From contig NZ_CANLMB010000002.1 in assembly GCF_947492365.1 (NCBI RefSeq), positions 746,268-810,267 of the forward strand: a stretch of 64,000 nt of DNA. The letters run 5' to 3'. The DNA is from an uncultured Erythrobacter sp. (GTDB lineage Bacteria; Pseudomonadota; Alphaproteobacteria; Sphingomonadales; Sphingomonadaceae). The notes beneath the pieces are model-generated. The model was not told the origin of the DNA. It worked only from the letters and a program-made list of their open reading frames with translations, and ran no database searches. Below, one piece after another: positions 54,312-63,862 of the stretch; position 1 is the stretch's first letter, and every line of letters begins with the position of its first letter. The position numbers and the translations under genes are program-made.

Positions 54312-55862
54312 ATGTTTTTATCGATTCTTCGCGCCAGCTTTGCTGGACTGGGCGCTCTAGCCCTGTTCGCGGGCGCGCCCGCTGCGGCGCAGGAAAAGTC
54401 CAAGGGTCTGCCTGATTTCGACAGTATGAACGGCGAGCAGGCCTTTGCCGCGTTCCGAAATGGCGGCGATCGCTGGATCGATGAACCCTGCGATTTTGGC
54501 GTACCTCTCTTCGTCGCGATGCAGCGTGCCCAGCCTGACAATATGCCGGTCTCGCGCCTCTTGCTTACCGCAGCAGCATTGTGCGCGGACAATGAAGAGC
54601 GCTATGAAGACGGTGCGGACCTTATCCGCCAGCTCAACGCGCTCGAAGAGGGTAAGCATGCGGTCTGGCTCTCACTCTATTTCGCGCGCCGCACCGATGA
54701 TGCGGAATGGATTCTCGAGCTTCTCAGTGAATTGTCGCCCGATCAACTCGGAACGCTTGATACCGATAGTTTCTGGCCGAGTATGCGAACTGTCCGACAG
54801 GCTGGGCGAGCCGACGAACTCGACGCACAGGCGCTCAAATGGTTCGAAGAAAACCGGATCGGCTTTCTCGACGGGGATCTTCACGCAGGTGTAGCGCGTT
54901 ATGCTTTGGCTGCCGCCGCGCGCGATGGGCGGACCGAGATGGCCGGACAATTGCTTTCTTACATCACCGACCCGTCGACTTATGTCGATTTGATCACGTC
55001 ACGGGAATTTGAGCCGGTTTGGGGAGAGATTGAGGCTCGTGCCGGAGAGAACCTGACTGTGGTGGGCGCCGACAATGTTGCCATCACCCGCCGCCGCCTG
55101 ACCAATGCGCCAAGCGACCGCGACCGTTTCTCAGCGGCTGCGCGCGCGCTGTATTACAATGGTGATTTTGCCGAGGCGGTGGAATTGGCGCAAAGTTGGC
55201 GCGACCGCGAGGAACGCGGGCTGGAACTGGAAGAAGGCGATGCATGGGCGCTCAACATTCAGGCCTATGCCTACGATTCACTGAGTCAGACCGAAAGCGC
55301 CGATGCGGTGTTCGAGGAACTGGCGGCGATTGATGCGGAAGAGAACCACTGGGTAGTGAACTTTGTCATCAACCGCGCATCGCGGCTGGTCGGCTATGGG
55401 CGCTGGGAAGAAGGGCTGGCAGCAACCCAATATGCGCGCACAGTGCCCGGCTCACCTTTTGCCGAGATGATAGTTGCTAAAGACCAATCCTGCGCGCTGA
55501 ACCGGCTGGGACGCGAGGAAGAGGCGCTCGCCGAACTGACCTTCATGCGTGAGAATGCGGAAGAATCGGTGCATCTGCTGGCCACCGCATTGCTATGCAA
55601 CGGGCTGCGCGATGAAGCGGCGGCGGCGATGCTGGATGGCCTGCGAGATCCAGCCACCCGTGATGGCGCGGTGGCCGGCCTGCTGGGGCCGGAAGCCGAT
55701 CTTTTCTATACGCAGTCGATGTTGCCTCAGCCGCGCGACCTGATGGCCGACTATCCCGAACTGGCAGAGGAATTCGCACGTCATGCGCGCGATCTTCCCG
55801 AAGCCTTGATACCTCGCGCGGCGCAGTTGCGCGCCGATCTCGATTTGCCTGAATGGGAGTAA
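54312..55862 (+). CDS. Exported alpha-helical protein with TPR-like repeats, unknown function
   Basis: 516 residues with a signal peptide to about residue 26 (LFAGAPAAAQ). The rest is helical and acidic, with repeated helix pairs of TPR character (for example FSAAARALYYNGDFAEAVEL, WALNIQAYAYDSLSQTESAD, and QSCALNRLGREEEALAEL). No catalytic motif was recognised. It probably acts in the periplasm as a scaffold or binding protein. It is divergent from zwf and stands alone. Confidence 0.75.
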   Translation: MFLSILRASFAGLGALALFAGAPAAAQEKSKGLPDFDSMNGEQAFAAFRNGGDRWIDEPCDFGVPLFVAMQRAQPDNMPVSRLLLTAAALCADNEERYEDGADLIRQLNALEEGKHAVWLSLYFARRTDDAEWILELLSELSPDQLGTLDTDSFWPSMRTVRQAGRADELDAQALKWFEENRIGFLDGDLHAGVARYALAAAARDGRTEMAGQLLSYITDPSTYVDLITSREFEPVWGEIEARAGENLTVVGADNVAITRRRLTNAPSDRDRFSAAARALYYNGDFAEAVELAQSWRDREERGLELEEGDAWALNIQAYAYDSLSQTESADAVFEELAAIDAEENHWVVNFVINRASRLVGYGRWEEGLAATQYARTVPGSPFAEMIVAKDQSCALNRLGREEEALAELTFMRENAEESVHLLATALLCNGLRDEAAAAMLDGLRDPATRDGAVAGLLGPEADLFYTQSMLPQPRDLMADYPELAEEFARHARDLPEALIPRAAQLRADLDLPEWE

Positions 55863-56099
55863 TCCCTCGGAATTTTCCTACACGCGACCGGTGCGCTAGG
55901 CTTGTGCGTGGCGCGGCCAGTCAGGCCGGGCAAAGATGCGCATGATCAGCAAAGTGAAACGCGCCGAACACGAAGGTGACACATAGCGACAGGAATTTGC
56001 CAGAAATGCGCGCTTTTCCAGTTGCTTGTCAGGAATTCAAAGTTTTTCAAAGACCCCGTTTCGGCGGTCCATGTTTCAAGCCAAGTCTTGGGCCGTCTT

Positions 56100-57470
56100 T
56101 CAGGCGATCACTCCGTACAGGTCGTGCGCATCGGCGTCCTCGATCTGGACCTCAACGAAATCGCCCGCTGCAAGGTCCGCTGGCACATTGCGCAGATAGA
56201 CCGCGCCGTCGATCTCGGGCGCGTCGGCTTGGCTGCGGCCGGTCGCACCGATGTCGCCGTCCTCGTCCGGCTCGCCGACTTCGTCGATGATGACGGGGAG
56301 CTGCTTGCCGACCTTGGCTGCCAGCTTGGCGGCGCTGATGCGCTCGGTGACTTCCATCAGTCGGGCGTAGCGCTCCTCCTTCACCTCTTCGGGCACGGGA
56401 TCGGACAGGGCGTTGGCAGCCGCGCCTTCGACTGGCTCGAAGCGGAAGGCTCCGACGCGGTCGAGCTGCGCTTCCTCCAGCCAGTCGATGAGATAGGCGA
56501 AGTCGTCCTCGGTCTCGCCGGGGAAGCCGACGACGAAGGAGGAGCGGATAGCGATCTCGGGGCAGATGGCCCGCCAGTCCTTGAGCCGCGCGAGCACCTT
56601 GGCCTCGTTGGCGGGGCGCTTCATGCGTTTGAGCACGGACGGTGCAGCGTGCTGGAACGGGATGTCGAGATAGGGGGTGAGCAGCCCCTCAGCCATCAGC
56701 GGGATGACCTGGTCGACATGCGGGTAGGGGTAGACATAGTGCAGACGGGTCCACGGGGTCTGGCCCTCGGGAGTGCGCAACTGGCCGAGCTCGCGCGCCA
56801 TGTCGGTCATGTGGGCGCGCACCTCGCGATCCTTCCACATGCGCGGCTCGTGGCGGGTGTCCACGCCGTAAGCCGAGGTGTCCTGCGAGATGACCAGCAG
56901 CTCCTTGGTCCCCGCAGCGACCAGCTTCTCCGCCTCGCGCAGCACCGCGTCGATCCGGCGGCTGGCGAGCTTCCCGCGCAATTGCGGGATGATGCAGAAG
57001 GAGCAGGAGTGATTGCAGCCTTCGGAGATCTTGAGATAGCTGTAGTGGCGCGGGGTCAGCTTCACGTCAGGCTGAGGGATCAGGTCAACAAACGGGCCTT
57101 GGCTGGGCGGGGCGTGGGTGTGCACCGCCTCGACCACCTGCTCGTACTGATGCGCGCCGGTCACCGCGAGCACCTGCGGATGCGCAGCGCGGATCGCGTC
57201 GGCCTCGTCGCCCATGCAGCCGGTCACGATCACGCGGCCATTCTCGGAGATCGCTTCACCGATGGCGGCGAGGCTCTCTTCCTTGGCGCTGTCGAGGAAG
57301 CCGCAAGTGTTGACCAGCACTACGTCGGCCCCGGCATAGTCGGGGCTCATCGCATATCCGTCAGCGCGAAGGCGCGTGAGGATGCGCTCGGAATCGACCA
57401 GCGCCTTGGGGCAGCCGAGCGAGACCATGCCAACGCGTTTGGCTTCGGGGAGGGTGGAGGTGGTGCTCAT
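56100..57470 (-). CDS. rimO: Ribosomal protein S12 methylthiotransferase RimO
   Basis: 456 residues from the ATG at 57470; an earlier in-frame start at 57518 is less likely. An N-terminal UPF0004 domain has [10 protein letters not shown] and its cluster cysteines. The radical-SAM motif CNHSCSFC (CxxxCxxC) binds the second [4Fe-4S], and a C-terminal TRAM domain follows. It adds a methylthio group to Asp88 of ribosomal protein S12. Length and domain order are standard. Confidence 0.95.
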   Translation of the reverse strand: MSTTSTLPEAKRVGMVSLGCPKALVDSERILTRLRADGYAMSPDYAGADVVLVNTCGFLDSAKEESLAAIGEAISENGRVIVTGCMGDEADAIRAAHPQVLAVTGAHQYEQVVEAVHTHAPPSQGPFVDLIPQPDVKLTPRHYSYLKISEGCNHSCSFCIIPQLRGKLASRRIDAVLREAEKLVAAGTKELLVISQDTSAYGVDTRHEPRMWKDREVRAHMTDMARELGQLRTPEGQTPWTRLHYVYPYPHVDQVIPLMAEGLLTPYLDIPFQHAAPSVLKRMKRPANEAKVLARLKDWRAICPEIAIRSSFVVGFPGETEDDFAYLIDWLEEAQLDRVGAFRFEPVEGAAANALSDPVPEEVKEERYARLMEVTERISAAKLAAKVGKQLPVIIDEVGEPDEDGDIGATGRSQADAPEIDGAVYLRNVPADLAAGDFVEVQIEDADAHDLYGVIA

Positions 57471-57602
57471 ATCCGGCGCGCCCCTACACGGCTTTGCACG
57501 GGAGGGCCAGAGCGACACGCTTTCCTACTTTCCTTGCTTGCGATAACACTCACGATCTGGTCGCGAGAGACGATAATCGCAAACAAGCAAGGGGAGAGTG
57601 TG

Positions 57603-58022
57603 ATGGACCTGTTCGATGTGAACTGGATCGCGGTGGCCGCGGGTGCGGTAATGGGCTTTGTGATCGGTGGGATCTGGTACGGACCGCTGCTGGGCAAGGC
57701 ATGGATGGCAGCAACCGGAATCACCGAGGAAGACGTCCAGGGTGCCAATATGGGCAAGACCTATGGCGGCGCATTCCTGTTTTCGGTGCTGATCAGCTGG
57801 ACGATGGCGCATACATTCCAGAGCTATCTGGGCTTTGGCGCAGACCTGTCGGTGATGGCCAAGGTGCTAACCGGATTTGGCGTGGCGCTGGGATTTGTGG
57901 TGCCAGCGATCGGGATCAACTACCTGTTCTCGCAAAAGTCAGTGAAGCTGTTCTTCATCGACGCAGGCTATTGGCTGATCTTCTTCACTGCGATTGCAGC
58001 GGTGCATGCTTACTTGCCGTAA
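57603..58022 (+). CDS. DUF1761 small membrane protein
   Basis: 139 residues from the ATG at 57603 with GGGGAGAG close upstream; longer frames reaching 56022 lie antisense to rimO and are not real. Four membrane spans, with NWIAVAAGAVMGFVIGGIWYGP at the start, the DUF1761 hallmark (GxxWYGPLFGKAW), and a final IAAVHAYLP. Function is unknown. Confidence 0.82.
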   Translation: MDLFDVNWIAVAAGAVMGFVIGGIWYGPLLGKAWMAATGITEEDVQGANMGKTYGGAFLFSVLISWTMAHTFQSYLGFGADLSVMAKVLTGFGVALGFVVPAIGINYLFSQKSVKLFFIDAGYWLIFFTAIAAVHAYLP

Positions 58023-58023
58023 C

Positions 58024-58236
58024 CCTCAAGCGCCGGGCGCAGCGCGTCCGCGCTGCTTGGCTTCGCCGCAGTAGCGGCGGCGCGCGGTCGCGCGCTGGCT
58101 CACCTGCGGCTCGCAATCATCCCAAGCCATTGGCTTGGGACCGGTGCCTGGTCACGGCAGTCAAAGGGCGACCGCCCGCCCGAGCTTATGCGAGGAAAGC
58201 CAAGTGAGCGGACGCGAACGCCGGCGCCTGAGGCGC
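58024..58236. repeat. Dispersed intergenic inverted-repeat element, copy 2
   Basis: Begins directly after the DUF1761 stop with a diverged direct copy of the unit seen at 46061 (CTCAAGCGCCGGGCG...) running into ATCCCAAGCCATT. It then contains a perfect 10-1-10 palindrome (TCCCAAGCCA-T-TGGCTTGGGA, 58120-58140), and ends with the well-conserved unit in inverted orientation (58168-58236), which carries a perfect GCGCCT-G-AGGCGC palindrome. The whole is non-coding and fills the gap between DUF1761 and the K+ channel gene. Confidence 0.75.
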
Positions 58237-58238
58237 AA

Positions 58239-59333
58239 TCAAGAATGCCCGTCGCCAGACGTGCTGCCGTTCTCGGTCGGCACGATCTCGACGATGACAT
58301 CGCCGGGCTGGAGGCTTTTGCACTCATCCTCCCAAAAGCCGATCGCGCGGCCATTGCGGTAGATGCGTAGGCCCCGTCCGCCGCTGGTGAGGTCGCCGAT
58401 CGTCGCGCCGCATTCCTCGTCGCGCACGACCCGCTCGATCAGCTGCACCCGTCCGGTGACAGAGGCGAGGTCGGCGAGGTAGTCGGCGATATGCGCACCC
58501 TTGGCTGATCCGGCGAGGAGCAGTCCGGTAAAGCGCACCGGATTGATGACGTTGTTCGCGCCCGCCTGACGCGCAAGCAGCTCGTTATCATCGGCGCGCA
58601 CAACCACGCTGATCGGTACGTTGGGGGCGAGATGGCGCACGGTGAGGGTGATGAGGATCGACGTGTCATCGCGGCCTGCCGAGACAAGCACGCTCTGCGC
58701 TTCACTCACGCGCACCGCGGCAAGCGTCTCGTCGCGGGTCGCGTCTCCGGCGAGCACGTTGACGCCAAGCTTCTCAGCCTGCGCCAGCCTATCCTCGCTG
58801 GGATCGACCACCACGATCTTACTCGCCTCGGTCCCGCGCTCGATCAGTTCCTCGACGCTTTCAGAGCCCGAAACACCGTAGCCGAGCACGACAACGTGGC
58901 CGGAAAGCTTCTCTTGGATACGGGCCATGCGCCATTTCTCCCAGCTGCGTTTGATGATGAAGTTGTAGGCGGTTCCTACAAAGATGAAGAAGACAAGGAA
59001 CCGGATCGGCGTCACAATCACGGCCTCAACCAGCCTTGCACGGTCTGTAACCGGCGCGATGTCGCCAAAGCCGGTGGTGGTGATCGAGATCATGGTGAAA
59101 TAGACGATGTCGAGAAAGCTCACCTCGCCATCGACGCTGTCACGCAGGCCGCCGCGGTCGAACCAGTGGATCATCACCACGAAGAATATCAGGAACAGCG
59201 CCGCACCCAACCGGATGCTGAGATCGCCCCAGACCGGGATCTTGACCGCGCGGCGCAGCGGTTTGAACTTGCGCGCAGCCACGGCCTTGTCGGCCTTTCG
59301 GGCAATGATCTGGTTGGTGTCTCGCTTGGCCAT
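58239..59333 (-). CDS. Potassium channel with RCK (TrkA-N/TrkA-C) domains
   Basis: 364 residues. Two membrane spans flank the pore with the filter TTGFGD (residues 86-91; a Phe replaces the more common Tyr/Val). An NAD-binding RCK domain follows, with HVVVLGYGVSGSESVEEL as the Rossmann start, and a C-terminal RCK-C part. It is a MthK/Kch-type K+ channel of the inner membrane. It lies 24 bp downstream of surE on the same strand. Confidence 0.9.
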   Translation of the reverse strand: MAKRDTNQIIARKADKAVAARKFKPLRRAVKIPVWGDLSIRLGAALFLIFFVVMIHWFDRGGLRDSVDGEVSFLDIVYFTMISITTTGFGDIAPVTDRARLVEAVIVTPIRFLVFFIFVGTAYNFIIKRSWEKWRMARIQEKLSGHVVVLGYGVSGSESVEELIERGTEASKIVVVDPSEDRLAQAEKLGVNVLAGDATRDETLAAVRVSEAQSVLVSAGRDDTSILITLTVRHLAPNVPISVVVRADDNELLARQAGANNVINPVRFTGLLLAGSAKGAHIADYLADLASVTGRVQLIERVVRDEECGATIGDLTSGGRGLRIYRNGRAIGFWEDECKSLQPGDVIVEIVPTENGSTSGDGHS

Positions 59334-59357
59334 CAGTTCCCCATCCTAGCCTGCGTA

Positions 59358-60122
59358 TCAGCCTTCAAACCGTTCAGCGAGCGCGCCGATGCTGGAATGG
59401 TGGGTGAAGTCGAGCTGCAAGGGTGTGACAGCGACAAAGCCATCGTCGATGGCTTCAAGGTCTGTCCCGTGGTCGAGCGTGTGCTCGATAGGGTGCAGGC
59501 CGAACCAGAAATAGCGATGCCCGCGTGGATCGGTGCCTTCGACGATGCTGCCGCGTGAATAGTCGTGGAAGCCCTGGCGGACCACGCGAATGCCCTTGAC
59601 CTCACTTGCCGCGCGGGGCGGGAAGTTCACATTGACCAATGTCCGACCCGCAAATGGCGCATCGAGCAGCGGCTGAATCACCTTTGGACCCCACTCACGC
59701 GCCGCATCGAAAATCGTGCCCGCTTTGCGCGTCTCGCGGTTGAAGACCTGACTAAGTGCGATCGAGCGGATGCCGGCAAGAGCCCCTTCGATCGCGGCGG
59801 AGACCGTGCCCGAATAGGTGATGTCATCGGCCAGATTGGCCCCGCGATTGACGCCGGAGAGGATGAGGTCTGGCGGGCTGTCCATCACCTCGCGCAAAGC
59901 CATCATCACGCTGTCGGTCGGCGTGCCGGTGACAGCAAAGCGGCGCTCGGCGAACTTCTGCAAACGCACTGGTTGGTTGAGCGTCAGCGAGTGACCCGCA
60001 CCCGATTGCTCTTCGGAGGGCGCGCAGACCCAGATGTCGTCAGAGAACTCGCGCGCAATCGCTTCGAGCACTTCGAAACCAGGCGCGTGATAGCCGTCAT
60101 CATTGGTGAGGAGGATGCGCAT
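59358..60122 (-). CDS. surE: 5'/3'-nucleotidase SurE
   Basis: 254 residues. It dephosphorylates nucleoside monophosphates and is linked to stress survival. The N-terminal RILLTNDDGYHAPG holds the metal-binding Asp pair, and SGVNRGANLADDITYSGTVSAA is the SurE signature. Its ATG begins immediately after the serS stop, so serS-surE form an operon. Confidence 0.96.
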   Translation of the reverse strand: MRILLTNDDGYHAPGFEVLEAIAREFSDDIWVCAPSEEQSGAGHSLTLNQPVRLQKFAERRFAVTGTPTDSVMMALREVMDSPPDLILSGVNRGANLADDITYSGTVSAAIEGALAGIRSIALSQVFNRETRKAGTIFDAAREWGPKVIQPLLDAPFAGRTLVNVNFPPRAASEVKGIRVVRQGFHDYSRGSIVEGTDPRGHRYFWFGLHPIEHTLDHGTDLEAIDDGFVAVTPLQLDFTHHSSIGALAERFEG

Positions 60123-61415
60123 CTAGCGGGTAGGTTCCAGCTTGGTCACTCTATTCCCTTCTGGGCCCATATAGGGGGCAAGCACCTCGGGCACCAGAAC
60201 GCTGCCATCCTCTTGTTGGTAATTCTCGATCACCGCGACCAGCGTGCGACCGACAGCGAGGCCGGAGCCGTTGAGCGTATGGACGAATTCGGTCTTCTTC
60301 GAACCCTCCGGCTTGAAGCGAGCATTCATCCGCCGCGCCTGAAAATCGCCGGTGTTCGAGCAGGAGCTGATCTCACGATAGGCGCCTTGTCCGGGCAGCC
60401 AGACCTCGAGGTCATAGGTCTTGCGCGCGCCAAAACCCATATCGCCGGTGCACAGCAAGACTTTGCGATAAGGCAGCTCCAGCGCCTCAAGCACTTCCTC
60501 GGCAGCGCGGGTCATGCGCTCGTGTTCTGCGGCGCTTTCCTCGGGCCGGACAATGCTGACCAGCTCGCACTTTTCAAACTGATGCTGACGGATGAAGCCT
60601 CGTGTATCCTTGCCCGCAGCCCCCGCTTCGGAGCGGAAGCACTGGGTGAGCGCGGTGAGCCGCATGGGCAGGGCGCTGTCGTCGATGATCTGGCCCATGA
60701 CGGATGCGGTTAGGGATACTTCGGATGTGGGGATGAGCCAGCGATCATCTGTGGTGCGGAAGCTGTCTTCGGCAAACTTAGGCAGCTTGTCGGTGCCATA
60801 CATGGCCTCGTCGCGCACCAGAACCGGCGGAGCGCATTCCTCATAGCCGTACTCACGCGTCTGCCGGTCGATCATAAACTGGCCGAGCGCGCGGTGGAGC
60901 CTTGCCATACCGCCGCGCAAGAAAGTGAAGCGCGAACCCGAAAGCAGCGCGCCGGTCTCGAAATCCATGCCCAGCGCGGGCGCGATGTCGGCGTGTTCCT
61001 TGGGCTCGAAGGCAAAGTCGCGCTTCTCGCCCCAGATCGACACTTCGACATTATCTGCCTCGTCTTCGCCCTGCGGCACATCGTCAAAGGGAATGTTTGG
61101 GATCACCGCGAGCGCCATGCGCAGCTCTTCGCCCAGCGCCTTTTCTTGGTTCTCGAGCGCGGGCATATCCGCCTTGATCTGCGCGACCTCGGCCTTGAGC
61201 GCCTCGGCACCTTCCTTGTCGCCTTGACCCATCGCCTTGCCGATCGCCTTGGAGGCTTCGTTGCGGCGCCCCTGCAATTCCTGCAGCTTGGTCGCGAGCG
61301 CGCGGCGCTCTTCATCGAGCGCAAGCACGGCCTTGGCCACAGGTTCCGCACCGCGCCGTGCAAGGCCGGCGTCAAACGCGTCAGGATCGTCGCGGATCAA
61401 ACGAATATCATGCAT
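60123..61415 (-). CDS. serS: Seryl-tRNA synthetase
   Basis: 430 residues. A long N-terminal coiled coil (about 30-105, containing [20 protein letters not shown]) binds tRNA-Ser. The class II catalytic core has the motif 2 [20 protein letters not shown] and motif 3 [16 protein letters not shown]. It charges tRNA-Ser with serine. First gene of the serS-surE operon, oriented away from the adjacent tRNA-Val fragment and integrase. Confidence 0.97.
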   Translation of the reverse strand: MHDIRLIRDDPDAFDAGLARRGAEPVAKAVLALDEERRALATKLQELQGRRNEASKAIGKAMGQGDKEGAEALKAEVAQIKADMPALENQEKALGEELRMALAVIPNIPFDDVPQGEDEADNVEVSIWGEKRDFAFEPKEHADIAPALGMDFETGALLSGSRFTFLRGGMARLHRALGQFMIDRQTREYGYEECAPPVLVRDEAMYGTDKLPKFAEDSFRTTDDRWLIPTSEVSLTASVMGQIIDDSALPMRLTALTQCFRSEAGAAGKDTRGFIRQHQFEKCELVSIVRPEESAAEHERMTRAAEEVLEALELPYRKVLLCTGDMGFGARKTYDLEVWLPGQGAYREISSCSNTGDFQARRMNARFKPEGSKKTEFVHTLNGSGLAVGRTLVAVIENYQQEDGSVLVPEVLAPYMGPEGNRVTKLEPTR

Positions 61416-61484
61416 GGGCAGGGCCTATGCCTTGATCTCGCAGCGATGAAAAGAGGAAGCGTCTGCCCTTCGCTTGCGTTCGGG

Positions 61485-61532
61485 AGTTTCGACGGAAAAT
61501 CATCCCCCGGATGATTTTCTCCAGTCGAAACT
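61485..61532. terminator. Long stem-loop next to the tRNA-Val 3' end
   Basis: Arms AGTTTCGAC plus GGAAAATCATCC pair with GGATGATTTTC...GTCGAAACT, a near-perfect stem of about 20 bp with a 3-base bulge and a CCC loop. It adjoins the CCA end of the tRNA fragment and could serve the original tRNA as a terminator or processing structure. No T-run is present. It may also belong to a repeat family. Confidence 0.45.
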
Positions 61533-61581
61533 GGTGGGCGCGGCAAGGATTGAACTTGCGACCCCACCCGTGTGAAGGGTG
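61532..61581 (-). tRNA. 3' fragment of tRNA-Val(CAC), attachment-site duplicate
   Basis: Reading the minus strand toward lower coordinates: anticodon stem-loop CACCC-TTCACAC-GGGTG with anticodon CAC (bases 74-72), variable GGGTC, T-arm GCAAG-TTCAATC-CTTGC, acceptor strand CGCGCCC, discriminator A and CCA (61534-61532). Upstream no complementary acceptor strand (GGGCGCG) or D-arm is found, so the 5' part is missing. The break is at the anticodon stem, as left by phage/island integrases. This is therefore a non-functional attL- or attR-type copy; the intact gene should be at the other end of the element. Confidence 0.85.
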
Positions 61582-61702
61582 GGAAAGCGGGCATTCACGG
61601 CTTTACGCGGGCAATAAAGTCTAATAAAAACAATCACAGGCGTTCAGGCGTGTCCGCCTGTGTTTTTCATGTTTTTTTCATGGATTTTGGAGTGTCGCGA
61701 AA

Positions 61703-62872
61703 ATGCCCGATCTGAGCCGCATTGGAGAGCGCGAAAAGCTGAAGCCAAAAGCGGGAGATGAGCCGCATTGGCAACGCCTGCGTCAAGGTGTCTATCTTGG
61801 CTATCGACCTTCGATGAAGAAAGCTGGGGGCACATGGTTTGCCCGGTTCTATGACGCCGAAGCGATCCGCAATTCCCGCAAGCGGCTCGGCGATTATGGC
61901 ACCCTCACTGGCCATGACGTGTTCAAGCAGGCCAAGTCCGACGCCGAAAGCTGGGCTGAGACGGTCGAAAGCGGCGGCGAGCGCGCCCGCGACTTGGTGA
62001 CGGTCAAGGATGCCTGCGAAGTCTATCTGGAGCAAAAGCCCGGATCGATTGCCGAAGGCGTCTTTCGCCGCCACGTCTATTCCGATCCAATCGCTAAAGT
62101 GAAGCTCGACAAGCTAAGGCGACACCATCTGAAGGCATGGCGCAAGCGACTGGAACAGACACCTGCATTGCTCACACGTAGCAAGAAAGGCGAGAAGCGC
62201 TGGAAGGAACGCGCGAAATCGACCGTCAATCGCGACATGGTGCCTCTGCGCGCCGCGCTGGGCATGGTCTTAAAGTCCGGTGCGCCGAATACTGATGCGG
62301 CATGGCAAGAGGCGCTTCGTCCCTTCAAGGGGGCGGACAAGCGCCGCGAGCTGTATCTCGACCGGGAAGAGCGCCGGAGGCTGATCGATGCGGCTGGAGA
62401 GGAAGTGCGGCCCTTCGTGAAGGCGCTATGCCTTTTGCCGCTTCGCCCCGGCGCTCTTTCCGGTCTGACGGTTCGCGATTTCGACAAGCGCACCCGCTCA
62501 CTTTCAATCGGCAAGGACAAGAATGGCAACCCTCGCCAGATTTCCTTGCCGCAAGTCATCGCCGATTTTTTCGCTGATCAGGTGAATGGCAAACTGCCAG
62601 CCGCACCGATCTTCTCCCGATCCGGTGGCGCGGTCTGGAACAAGGACGCTTGGAAATACCCTATCAAGGAGGCGGTGAATGCTGCAGGCCTGCCCGGTGC
62701 AGCTTCGGCCTACACGCTGCGCCATAGTGTCATCACGGACTTGATCCGCGCCCGATTGCCAATCCTGACTGTCGCGCAGCTATCGGGCACCAGTGTTGTC
62801 ATGATCGAGAAGCACTACGGCCATTTGGTGCGCGATGATGCCGAAGAGGCGCTGGCCGCATTGGCGCTCTGA
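61703..62872 (+). CDS. Tyrosine recombinase (site-specific integrase)
   Basis: 389 residues. The N-terminal part is a phage-type arm and core-binding region. Catalytic residues: Arg248 in LPLRPGALSGL, the Lys region RQISLPQ, YTLRHS with Arg and His (Tyr replaces the first His of HxxR), and the nucleophile Tyr372 in EKHYGHL. It begins about 120 bp from the tRNA-Val fragment and reads away from it. Likely it catalyses integration and excision at that tRNA. Full length, so possibly active. Confidence 0.92.
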   Translation: MPDLSRIGEREKLKPKAGDEPHWQRLRQGVYLGYRPSMKKAGGTWFARFYDAEAIRNSRKRLGDYGTLTGHDVFKQAKSDAESWAETVESGGERARDLVTVKDACEVYLEQKPGSIAEGVFRRHVYSDPIAKVKLDKLRRHHLKAWRKRLEQTPALLTRSKKGEKRWKERAKSTVNRDMVPLRAALGMVLKSGAPNTDAAWQEALRPFKGADKRRELYLDREERRRLIDAAGEEVRPFVKALCLLPLRPGALSGLTVRDFDKRTRSLSIGKDKNGNPRQISLPQVIADFFADQVNGKLPAAPIFSRSGGAVWNKDAWKYPIKEAVNAAGLPGAASAYTLRHSVITDLIRARLPILTVAQLSGTSVVMIEKHYGHLVRDDAEEALAALAL

Positions 62873-62899
62873 AGATTTTCAGCGATACAGATTGTCAGG

Positions 62900-63862
62900 A
62901 TGATTGGCCGGGAAACCAAAAGCGGACATTCAGCTTCCGACCCAATTGCGGACATTGCTAGCGTTCCGATGTTCGAAACCTTCCGACTGTTGCCGAGCGT
63001 GTGCTACCAGAGCGCGGATCTCGGAGTAATTCAATTGGCACTCGAAGCTGAAGTATCTGAACATTATGCCAAAGGCGGTTTGCTCAAGCAGATTCTTGAC
63101 GCGCTCACCGAAGTGGGGATTTCGCCCTCTTCTGCGGCACCGGGGGACTTGAAATCAGTTGACGAATTTCACGTGGGTGGAATCTCGGCGACGACCGTAT
63201 TGATCGATCAACTTGAACTCACGCCGGAGATGAAGGTCCTTGATATAGGTTCCGGTATTGGTGGTACCGCTCGTTTCATTGCGGGAGAAGCGGGCGCACA
63301 CGTCACAGGCGTGGACCTGACACCAGAATACACTTCCACGGCGATAGGCTTGAGTAAGTTGGTCGGGATGGAAGATGTGACCGATTTTCGGACTGCCAGC
63401 GCGCTCAACCTCCCATTCGAGGATGACAGTTTCGATGCTGCCTTGATGCTTCATGTTGGCATGAACATTCCCGACAAATCCGCGCTTCTGGGTGAGGCTG
63501 CGCGCGTGCTGCGCCCTAATGGATTGTTCGCAATTTACGACATCATGAAAGTTGGGGCTGAGCCGATCTCATTTCCCGTTCCCTGGGCAAGCAGCGCGAA
63601 AAATTCATTTCTTGCGGACCTCCAAACATATCGAGAGGCGGCAAATGAGGCGGGATTTGTGGAAATTTCAAGTCGCGATAAGACGGCGGCAGCACTCGAA
63701 TTTTTTGCCGAACAGAAGCGACGCCGCGGGACCGATGGCTTGCCGGCGGTCGGGTTGCATATCCTGATGGGGTCAGATTTTCCTACGAAGCTCGCTAACA
63801 TGGTCAGCAGTATTTTGAATGGCCGAATTGCGCCCACAGAGCTTGTTCTGCGATTAGGATAG
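62900..63862 (+). CDS. SAM-dependent methyltransferase in the integrated element
   Basis: Up to 320 residues; the frame starts at an ATG at 62900, but recognisable family sequence begins only near EVSEHYAKGGLL. A TTG at 63035 with GGAG eight bases upstream, or the ATG at 62969, may be the true start. The Rossmann motif is VLDIGSGIGGTARF, with VDLTPEY after it. The block SVDEFHVGGISAT just before resembles the front of the class I family that includes sarcosine/dimethylglycine methyltransferase-like enzymes. The substrate is unknown. It lies 27 bp after the integrase on the same strand, in lower-GC DNA (about 47% in 63601-63660). Confidence 0.7.
   Translation: MIGRETKSGHSASDPIADIASVPMFETFRLLPSVCYQSADLGVIQLALEAEVSEHYAKGGLLKQILDALTEVGISPSSAAPGDLKSVDEFHVGGISATTVLIDQLELTPEMKVLDIGSGIGGTARFIAGEAGAHVTGVDLTPEYTSTAIGLSKLVGMEDVTDFRTASALNLPFEDDSFDAALMLHVGMNIPDKSALLGEAARVLRPNGLFAIYDIMKVGAEPISFPVPWASSAKNSFLADLQTYREAANEAGFVEISSRDKTAAALEFFAEQKRRRGTDGLPAVGLHILMGSDFPTKLANMVSSILNGRIAPTELVLRLG

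Noticed and set aside
56022-57602. Long plus-strand frame joined to the DUF1761 gene
   Set aside because: The part before 57603 is antisense to rimO; the real gene starts at 57603 with a ribosome site and the DUF1761 signature.
61532-61620. Complete tRNA-Val gene
   Set aside because: No 5' acceptor strand or D-arm complements the 3' half; only positions from the anticodon stem onward are present.
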